DNA of 64,000 nt from Microbacterium lacticum (GTDB taxonomy: Bacteria; Actinomycetota; Actinomycetes; Actinomycetales; Microbacteriaceae): assembly GCF_006716815.1 (NCBI RefSeq), contig NZ_VFPS01000001.1:434001-498000 (forward strand), written 5' to 3'. The position numbers and the translations under genes are program-made. The notes beneath the pieces were generated by a model. The model did no database searches. It was not told where the DNA came from and saw only the letters and a program-made list of their open reading frames with translations. This document shows, one piece after another, positions 57,941-64,000 of the stretch (position 1 is the first letter of the stretch; each line of letters starts with the position of its first letter).

Positions 57941-59318
57941 GGGCGGCGGGCTCGGCGCGCTGCCCGGTCGCCCCGCGGGATACGACGAGCACGACGCCGC
58001 GCGCCTGCTCCCCGAGACGCACCGCTCCCGCCGTGACAGCTTCGCCCGCGACCGTGCGCGCGTGCTGCACTCCGCCGCGCTGCGACGCCTCGCCTCCAAG
58101 ACGCAGATGCTGAGTCCGGCGAGCCCGGCAGACTTCGCGCGCAACCGGCTCACGCACTCCCTCGAGGTCGCGCAGGTGGGTCGCGAGCTCGCGATCGCCC
58201 TCGAGCTCTCCCCCGACGTCGTCGACACCGCCTGCCTGAGTCATGACATCGGGCATCCCCCATTCGGGCACAACGGCGAGCGCGCGCTCAACGAGTGGGC
58301 CGCCGACATCGGCGGCTTCGAGGGCAACGCGCAGACCCTGCGCATCCTGTCGCGCCTCGAGCCGAAGGTCATCGGACCCGGCGGCGAGAGCGTCGGCCTG
58401 AACCTCACGCGCGCGAGCCTCGACGCGACCTGCAAGTACCCGTGGACGGTCGAGCACGCCGTGCCCGACCCGGGCGGCCGCGACAAGTTCGGCGTGTACC
58501 CCGAGGACGAACACGTCTTCCGGTGGATGCGGGAGGGTGCCCCGGGGCGCCTCCGCTGCATCGAAGCCGAGGTCATGGATCTCTCCGACGACATCGCCTA
58601 CTCGGTGCACGACTTCGAAGACGCCGTGCTGAACGGCTACCTCGACCCGGCCCGGCTCTCCGACGGGCGTGAGCGCGAGGCGCTGCTCACCGCGATCCAG
58701 ACCTGGGTGGGCTACGGGTTCAGCCGCGACGAGCTGGCCGACGCGCTCTATCGCCTGACCCAGCTGCCGGAGTGGCTGACCTCGTTCACGGGCGACCGCG
58801 CCTCGGTCGCGGGGCTGAAGAACCTCACCTCCGACCTCATCGGGCGCTTCGCGCGCGCCGCCACCACGGCGACCCGCGAGCACTACTCCGCGCCCGTGCT
58901 CACCCGGTATCGGGGTCGCGTGGTCGTGCCGCGCGTCGTCGAGGCCGAGATGGCGGTGCTGAAGGGCATCATCGGCGCCTTCGTGGTGTCGATCGACGGC
59001 CGCAAGGGGCTCTATAAGGAGCAGCGTCGCGTGCTGAAGCGCCTGGCGACCGCCCTCGAGGAGCAGCCCGAGCACCTCGACCGGCTGCACGGCGAGGACT
59101 TCCGCGCGGCGGAGTCGGATGCGGCGCGTCGCCGGGTGATCGTCGACCAGGTGGCGAGCCTCACCGACCGGTTCGCGATCGAATGGCACGCGCGCCTCGT
59201 CGGCCCCGTCGACCTGCGTGAGCTCGGTCTGTGGTCGAGCGCGCGCCGCGAGGTGGCACCGACCGGCTTCGCCCTTCCCGAGCCGATCGACGGGCTCTGG
59301 TCCGGAGAGGGCTTCTGA
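57930..59318 (+). CDS. dgt: dNTP triphosphohydrolase (Dgt-like)
   Basis: The 462-residue HD-domain enzyme has NRLTHSLEV and SHDIGHPPFGHNGE (metal-binding HD) and EVMDLSDDIAYSVHDFEDA. It removes triphosphate from dGTP or other dNTPs. GTG 57930 (VAGEGGGLG) lies inside the dusB end; its stop overlaps the dnaG ATG (TGATG). Confidence 0.92.
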   Translation: MAGEGGGLGALPGRPAGYDEHDAARLLPETHRSRRDSFARDRARVLHSAALRRLASKTQMLSPASPADFARNRLTHSLEVAQVGRELAIALELSPDVVDTACLSHDIGHPPFGHNGERALNEWAADIGGFEGNAQTLRILSRLEPKVIGPGGESVGLNLTRASLDATCKYPWTVEHAVPDPGGRDKFGVYPEDEHVFRWMREGAPGRLRCIEAEVMDLSDDIAYSVHDFEDAVLNGYLDPARLSDGREREALLTAIQTWVGYGFSRDELADALYRLTQLPEWLTSFTGDRASVAGLKNLTSDLIGRFARAATTATREHYSAPVLTRYRGRVVVPRVVEAEMAVLKGIIGAFVVSIDGRKGLYKEQRRVLKRLATALEEQPEHLDRLHGEDFRAAESDAARRRVIVDQVASLTDRFAIEWHARLVGPVDLRELGLWSSARREVAPTGFALPEPIDGLWSGEGF

Positions 59319-61213
59319 TGGCGCGGATCGCGCAGGCCGACGTCGACGAGGTCAAGGCGCGGACGAACATCGCCGACATCGTCGGGGAGCGCGTCGCTCT
59401 GAAATCGGCCGGCGTCGGCTCACTGAAGGGCCTCTGCCCCTTCCACGACGAACGCAGCCCCAGCTTCCACGTGCGCCCGCAGGTCGGCTACTACCACTGC
59501 TTCGGCTGCGGCGAGTCGGGCGACGTCTACTCGTTCCTGCGCGCGATGGACCACCTGTCGTTCACGGAGTCGGTCGAGCGGCTCGCGGCGCGCATCGGCT
59601 ACACCCTGCACTACGAGGACGGCGGCGCCGCCCCCGAGACGAGCGGCCGCACGCGGCTCTACCAGGCGAACACCGCCGCGGCTGAGTGGTTCCGCGGTCA
59701 GCTGGCGAGCCCCGAGGCCGAGACCGCGCGGCGGTTTCTGGGCGAGCGCGGCTTCGACGCCGGCGCCGCCGCGCACTTCGGCGTCGGGTATGCGCCGAAG
59801 GGGTGGAACGGCGTCCGTGACGCGCTGAAGAGCCAGGGCTTCACCGACGAGGAGATGCTCGCCGCGGGGCTGCTCTCGCAGGGTCAGCGGGGGGTCTACG
59901 ACCGGTTCCGTGGGCGCGTGGTGTGGCCGATCCGCGACGTCACCGGCCAGACGATCGGCTTCGGCGCGCGGCGCCTGTACGACGACGATAAGGGACCGAA
60001 GTACCTCAACACCCCCGAGACGCCGATCTATAAGAAGGCGCAGGTGCTCTACGGGCTCGATCTCGCGAAGAAGGACATCTCGCGCTCGCACCGGGTCGTC
60101 GTCGTCGAGGGGTACACCGACGTGATGGCCTGCCACCTCGCCGGGGTCACCTCGGCGATCGCCACGTGCGGCACTGCCTTCGGCGCCGACCACATGCGCG
60201 TCGTGGGGCGCATCGTCGGCACGGATGTCTCGGGCGAGGTCGTCTTCACCTTCGACCCGGATGCCGCGGGTCAGAAGGCCGCCGTGCGCGCCTTCGCCGA
60301 GGCCCGCACCTCGGGTCTGCAGAGCTACGTCGCCGTCGGACCGGAGGGGCTCGACCCCTGCGACCTGCGGCTCAACCGCGGCGACGGCGCGGTGCGCTCG
60401 ATGATCGAGACGAAGTCGCCGCTGTTCGAGTTCGTCATCGACCAGCGGATCGCCGGGCACGACCTCGCGTCGGTCGAGGGTCGGGTCGCGGCGCTGACCG
60501 CGGCGGCGCCGATCGTCGCCGAGATCAAGGACACCGGCATCCGCGGCCGGTACGAGCACGTGCTCGCCCGGCGCCTCGGCGAAGACCTCCGCGAGGTGCA
60601 CCGAGAGGTGCAGCGCGCCGCGGCGCGCGCGAGCCGGACCGACGCGGGAGCCGCGGCCGGGGGAGCCGCGCCCGGCGCGGGAACGTCCGCGCACGGTGCG
60701 GCGTCCGCGGACGGAGGCTCGGGCGAGGCCGCCCCCGAGATCCGTGCGACGATCGCCGCGCTGCCGCGCACAGCCGACGCGGCGCTCGAGCGCGACGCGC
60801 TCATGGGGGTGCTCCAGTACGGGCATCTGATCGACGCGGCAGACCTCGACGCGGCGCTCGCGCTGCCGATGCAGGTGCCGTCGCTCGACGCGGTGCGCCA
60901 GAGCATCCAGGGGCAGCCCGACCGCACACGCATCGGCTGGGCCTCCACGGCCGTCGAATCGGTGCGCGAGCCGTACCGTTCCCTCGGGGTGGAGCTGCTC
61001 ACCGCGGCGTTCCCGGCGCTCACCGAGGAGGAGGCGACCGCCTCGACGCGGGCCCTCGCGCAGCGCCTGCGCATTCGCGCCCTCGACCGGGAGAAGACCG
61101 AGCTCCTCGGAGCGATCCAGCGCCTCCCCGCCGAGTCAGAGGAGGGGCGCGCGGTGCGGGTCGCGCTGCGCGACCTGGATGCCCGGCGCCGCTCGCTCGC
61201 CGAAGGGCTGTGA
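59318..61213 (+). CDS. dnaG: DNA primase DnaG
   Basis: The 631-residue primase has an N-terminal zinc finger CPFH...CFGCG (about 40-65), the polymerase core (about 120-240) with TOPRIM motif VVVVEGYTDVMA (about 258-270) and FDPDAAG, and a C-terminal helicase-binding domain. A Gly/Ala-rich linker occurs at about 440-475. ATG 59318 overlaps dgt by 1 bp. Confidence 0.95.
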   Translation: MARIAQADVDEVKARTNIADIVGERVALKSAGVGSLKGLCPFHDERSPSFHVRPQVGYYHCFGCGESGDVYSFLRAMDHLSFTESVERLAARIGYTLHYEDGGAAPETSGRTRLYQANTAAAEWFRGQLASPEAETARRFLGERGFDAGAAAHFGVGYAPKGWNGVRDALKSQGFTDEEMLAAGLLSQGQRGVYDRFRGRVVWPIRDVTGQTIGFGARRLYDDDKGPKYLNTPETPIYKKAQVLYGLDLAKKDISRSHRVVVVEGYTDVMACHLAGVTSAIATCGTAFGADHMRVVGRIVGTDVSGEVVFTFDPDAAGQKAAVRAFAEARTSGLQSYVAVGPEGLDPCDLRLNRGDGAVRSMIETKSPLFEFVIDQRIAGHDLASVEGRVAALTAAAPIVAEIKDTGIRGRYEHVLARRLGEDLREVHREVQRAAARASRTDAGAAAGGAAPGAGTSAHGAASADGGSGEAAPEIRATIAALPRTADAALERDALMGVLQYGHLIDAADLDAALALPMQVPSLDAVRQSIQGQPDRTRIGWASTAVESVREPYRSLGVELLTAAFPALTEEEATASTRALAQRLRIRALDREKTELLGAIQRLPAESEEGRAVRVALRDLDARRRSLAEGL

Positions 61214-61331
61214 GCGCTCGGCGCCCCCGGTGCGCGAGCCGGTCCCGGCCGGCGCGGCGGGCGGTGCGGTGGCGCCGGTCGACGGGCTCGGTCGGGGGTC
61301 CGGCTGGCGAAGCGGACGCCGAGCGGGCAGG

Positions 61332-62105
61332 ATGAAAGCCATGCAGCGCCGCGCCTCGAGCGAGTTCGCCGTCCAGTGCGACGACCTGTCGGTCGCGCGT
61401 GGCGGAACGCGTGTCGTCGAGGGCGTGACGCTCCGGCTCGCTGCCGGCCGCGCGCTCGCGATCATGGGACCGACGGGCGCCGGCAAGTCGAGTCTCGCCG
61501 CACTGCTCGCCGGCGCCGACGAGCCCGGTCTGGCGGTCGTCGGCGGATCCGCTGCGGTCGAGGGCATCCCGGTGCGCGCGCGGGGGCGAAAGCAGCGCGT
61601 CCGCACGTACCTCACGGGCTATCTCTCGCAGGGCGCCGGCGGTGAGTTGCCGGCGAGGCTGACCGTCGGCGAGGTGATCGGCGAGCCCGTGACCTCCCGG
61701 GATCGACGTGTCAACGAGCGCGCCCTGGCGTTGCGGGTCGCGGGTCTCCTCGACGAGCTGCAGCTGCCGCTCGGTGCCGCCGCGAAGTACCCGTACGAGC
61801 TCAGCTCGGGCATGCGGCAGCGAGTCGCCCTGGCGAGGGCGCTCGTGCTGAACCCGCGGCTGTTCGTCGGGGACGACCCCTACGCGAACCTCGATCTGGA
61901 GGTGCGCAAGGCCGCGCGCGATTCGCTGCTGCGCCGTCGCGACGAGGACGGGATGGCGATCTTCGTGGTCACGAACGACGCCGAGACGGTCCGCGACCTC
62001 GATGCCGATGTGCTCGTGCTGCGCGCGGGGCGCCCGGTCGGATTCGGCCATGGCACCGCCGATGTGCTGTGGACTCCCGACGAGGGTGCGCGGATCGCGT
62101 CGTGA
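61332..62105 (+). CDS. ABC transporter ATP-binding protein (orphan)
   Basis: The 257-residue ATPase has Walker A GPTGAGKSS, signature LSSGMRQRVALARAL and a Walker B region reading LFVGDDPYANLD, in which the usual Asp-Glu is Asp-Asp. Substitution of the catalytic Glu usually lowers hydrolysis. No permease lies next to it. Dipeptide- or nickel-type ATPases are the nearest relatives in layout. Confidence 0.8.
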   Translation: MKAMQRRASSEFAVQCDDLSVARGGTRVVEGVTLRLAAGRALAIMGPTGAGKSSLAALLAGADEPGLAVVGGSAAVEGIPVRARGRKQRVRTYLTGYLSQGAGGELPARLTVGEVIGEPVTSRDRRVNERALALRVAGLLDELQLPLGAAAKYPYELSSGMRQRVALARALVLNPRLFVGDDPYANLDLEVRKAARDSLLRRRDEDGMAIFVVTNDAETVRDLDADVLVLRAGRPVGFGHGTADVLWTPDEGARIAS

Positions 62106-62186
62106 GCGACACGCGGGGTGGGGCGCGTCACGAGCACCCCTCCGACTTTGCTATTATGGACGGGTTGCCCGCTCGCGGGTGACTGA

Positions 62187-62259
62187 TCCTCGGTAGCTCA
62201 ATTGGCAGAGCAGCCGGCTGTTAACCGGCAGGTTCTTGGTTCGAGTCCAAGCCGGGGAG
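62187..62259 (+). tRNA. tRNA-Asn (GUU)
   Basis: A 73-nt cloverleaf: acceptor TCCTCGG pairs with CCGGGGA, D arm GCTCAATTGGCAGAGC, anticodon arm around CTGTTAA (anticodon GTT), T arm with GGTTCGAGTCC. CCA is not encoded. Confidence 0.95.
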
Positions 62260-62261
62260 CG

Positions 62262-62295
62262 AACGGCCCCAGACTCCACTCTGGGGCCGTTTTCG
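62262..62295 (+). terminator. Terminator after tRNA-Asn
   Basis: AACGGCCCCAGA pairs with TCTGGGGCCGTT around a short loop, followed by a T run (TTTT). Confidence 0.85.
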
Positions 62296-62429
62296 TCTCC
62301 CGAGGCATCCCTCATCGCGCCGCTCCGACGCGCGTGGCTTGGCCACTTGTGGCCAGTTGTGGCGGGCTCGGGCCGGTGGATGCCACCACAAGTGAACACA
62401 ACCCGCGCGGCGAGAGCAGCGCCACCGGA

Positions 62430-62996
62430 TCACGCGTCGAGGTCATCGACACCCGGGGTCCACGAGGCGCCGGGGCGCCCCCAGCCGCGCTTGCGGGCGA
62501 TCTTCTGCACGGTCTTCCAGTCGCCGTCGTCGAGGCGATCGATGTAGAGCGTGCCGTCGAGGTGGTCGAACTCGTGCTGCATGATGCGCGCCCGCCACCC
62601 GTCGACCTCGATCCGCACCGGCTTGCCGTCGAGGTCGATGCCGGTGACGATCACCCGATCGGAGCGGCGGAGCGCGAAGCGCTCGCCCGGGAAAGAGAGG
62701 CATCCCTCCGACTCCTCGTCGGGGTCGGGAACGCCCGGCTCGAGCGGCACCATCCACAGCTCCGGATTGATGATCACGCCGCGCCAGGGCGCGCCGTCGT
62801 CGTCCTGGTATGTGTACGTGTAGATCCGCAGACCCACCCCGACCTGCGGGGCCGCGAGACCGACGCCGGGCGCGGCATCCATCGTCTCGAACATGTCCGC
62901 GACGAGCTGGCGCACCTCATCGGTGATCTCGGCGACGGGGGAGGCGGGGGAGTGCAGCACGGGGTCGCCCATGATGCGAATCGCAAGAACAGCCAC
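62430..62996 (-). CDS. def: Peptide deformylase
   Basis: The 188-residue metallo-enzyme removes the N-formyl group from new proteins. Motif 1 GVGLAAPQVGV, motif 2 EGCLSFPG (metal Cys), motif 3 QHEFDHLDG (metal His and catalytic Glu). GTG 62996 is 6 bp after TAGGCT. Confidence 0.95.
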   Translation of the reverse strand: MAVLAIRIMGDPVLHSPASPVAEITDEVRQLVADMFETMDAAPGVGLAAPQVGVGLRIYTYTYQDDDGAPWRGVIINPELWMVPLEPGVPDPDEESEGCLSFPGERFALRRSDRVIVTGIDLDGKPVRIEVDGWRARIMQHEFDHLDGTLYIDRLDDGDWKTVQKIARKRGWGRPGASWTPGVDDLDA

Positions 62997-63002
62997 GTTC
63001 TG

Positions 63003-63008
63003 AGCCTA
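63003..63008 (-). promoter_or_regulatory. -10 hexamer TAGGCT for def
   Basis: Six bp before the GTG start. Confidence 0.55.
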
Positions 63009-63027
63009 CCGAGCGGCGCGGCGGGGT

Positions 63028-63033
63028 TAGTGT
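63028..63033 (+). promoter_or_regulatory. -10-like TAGTGT for the DMT-type gene
   Basis: Six bp before GTG 63040. Confidence 0.4.
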
Positions 63034-63039
63034 CGAGGA

Positions 63040-64000
63040 GTGGAAGCCTTCGCCCCCGATCTGGGAGACGTGGCCGACCAGCTGGTCGGCGTCTTCAAAG
63101 ACCCCGGCATCCTCATCGGCATCCCGCTGGCGCTCCTCGGTGCCGTCTTCATGTCGTTCGGCGCCCAGTACCAGCACCGCGGCGTACAGAAGGTCGAACG
63201 CCTCACCGGAACCGACGGCGGCACGGGGCTCACCGGCGGCCAGATCTGGAACCTACTGCGCCGCCCGTCGTGGGTCGCCGGCACCGCCATGCTGGGGCTC
63301 GCGATCGTCTGCCAGCTCGCGGCCCTCTCGTTCGCGCCGCTCATCCTCGTGCAGCCGCTCGGCGCGGTCTCCCTCGTCATCACGACGCTCCTCAACGCCC
63401 GCATCAGCGGCCACAAGCCCACCCGCCAATCGATCACGGCGATCGTGCTCTGCATCGCCGGCATCTTCACGTTCGTCACGATCGCGGCGGTCTACGCGAC
63501 CGAGACACCCGTCAGCGACGGGCAGCTGATCACGGTGCTGATCATCCTCGCGGCGGTGATCCTGCTCGTCGGCGGCTCGTGGCTGTGGTTCCGCCAGCGC
63601 GCCTCGGCCCTGTTCTACATCGTCGCGGCCGGGATGATCTACGGCTTCGTCGCGACGCTCGCGAAGGTCGTCATCAACCGCGTGCAGAACGAGAACTTCG
63701 ACTGGCTCACGATCATCTGCATCGTCGCGCTCCTGGCCGGCACCGCGTCGGGCGCGTACTTCGTGCAGACGGCGTATGCCTCGGGGCCGCCCGACCTCGT
63801 GATCGCGGGGCTCACGGTGGTCGACCCGATCGTCGCGATCATCATCGGCCTCGCCGTGCTGCACGAGGCCGACGGCGCCCCGTTCGGGGCCTACATCGGC
63901 TTCGCCGCCGCCGGTGCCCTCGCGGTCACGGGCGTGTTCCTGCTGGCGCGCTTCCATCCGGAGGTCGTCAGCAACAACAGCGCCGAGGTGCCGATCGTGC
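63040..64000 (+). CDS. DMT-type membrane transporter (partial, runs off the window)
   Basis: From GTG 63040 (VEAFAPDLGDVADQLVGVFKDPG) the frame stays open to the window end, 320 codons with no stop. It has about nine hydrophobic segments (IGIPLALLGAVFMSFGAQYQ, AMLGLAIVCQLAALSFAPLIL, IVLCIAGIFTFVTIAAVY and others) and the two-repeat pattern of DMT/EamA or NIPA-like transporters. Substrate unknown. The C-terminus is missing. Divergent from def. Confidence 0.8.
   Translation, partial: MEAFAPDLGDVADQLVGVFKDPGILIGIPLALLGAVFMSFGAQYQHRGVQKVERLTGTDGGTGLTGGQIWNLLRRPSWVAGTAMLGLAIVCQLAALSFAPLILVQPLGAVSLVITTLLNARISGHKPTRQSITAIVLCIAGIFTFVTIAAVYATETPVSDGQLITVLIILAAVILLVGGSWLWFRQRASALFYIVAAGMIYGFVATLAKVVINRVQNENFDWLTIICIVALLAGTASGAYFVQTAYASGPPDLVIAGLTVVDPIVAIIIGLAVLHEADGAPFGAYIGFAAAGALAVTGVFLLARFHPEVVSNNSAEVPIV

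Noticed and set aside
62187..62429. tRNA-Asn as integration site of a mobile element
   Set aside because: No repeat of the tRNA 3' end was seen, and the next gene is def, a backbone gene. A short CACTTGTGG/CCACAAGTG pair at about 62346-62397 remains unexplained but weak.

Overview
The window looks like a high-GC actinobacterial chromosome, probably family Microbacteriaceae (Microbacterium-like). This is inferred from the many GTG starts, the actinobacterial gene order (hrcA-dnaJ-rsmE, phoH-ybeY-CorC-type protein-era-leuA, recO-uppS, dgt-dnaG) and the style of the LeuA, RecO and NucH/ExeM proteins. No database search was possible.

Region 1 to about 15.9 kb is an accessory segment, a scrapyard of mobile elements. 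After a sugar-transporter tail, galE and the first codons of a lost gene come: an ISL3-family element (1270-2684); a gene of unusually low GC interrupted by an IS256-family element (2722-7500) with a perfect 8-bp target duplication; inside that IS256, a complete recombinase-in-trio (RIT) element of three overlapping tyrosine recombinase genes between 90-bp inverted repeats; a second, inverted and frameshifted ISL3 element (8149-9573); a truncated IS110-family element whose upstream non-coding part may hold a bridge-RNA region; a large UPF1/Dna2-like SF1 helicase with a coiled-coil insert; a decayed large serine recombinase; and an unrecognised ORF that runs into corA.

Region 16-64 kb is ordinary chromosomal backbone. 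It holds corA, an EIICBA phosphotransferase permease, SRAP, a DedA/App1 pair, pabB, leuS, comEA-comEC-holA, rpsT, a decayed MFS gene, a hydrolase, a secreted nuclease/5'-nucleotidase, lepA, an ATPase, hemW, a decayed carboxylesterase, the CIRCE-controlled hrcA-dnaJ operon with rsmE, HIT-phoH-ybeY-CorC-era, leuA behind a leader peptide, a TRIC-like channel, recO-uppS, a DsbA-like oxidoreductase, glutathione peroxidase, dusB-dgt-dnaG, an ABC ATPase, tRNA-Asn, def and the start of a DMT-type transporter. Many genes abut or overlap by 4 bp, so translation is probably coupled.

Three signals cut across the annotation. (1) The RIT element is nested at the exact codons of a conserved IS256 transposase motif. 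(2) About a dozen first genes have a TANNNT-like hexamer ending 6-7 bp before the start codon, the signature of leaderless transcription. (3) The 7-mer GGATGCC/GGCATCC occurs about 85 times in the 48-kb backbone but once in the 15.9-kb accessory segment, which marks the foreign DNA and calls for a mechanistic explanation.
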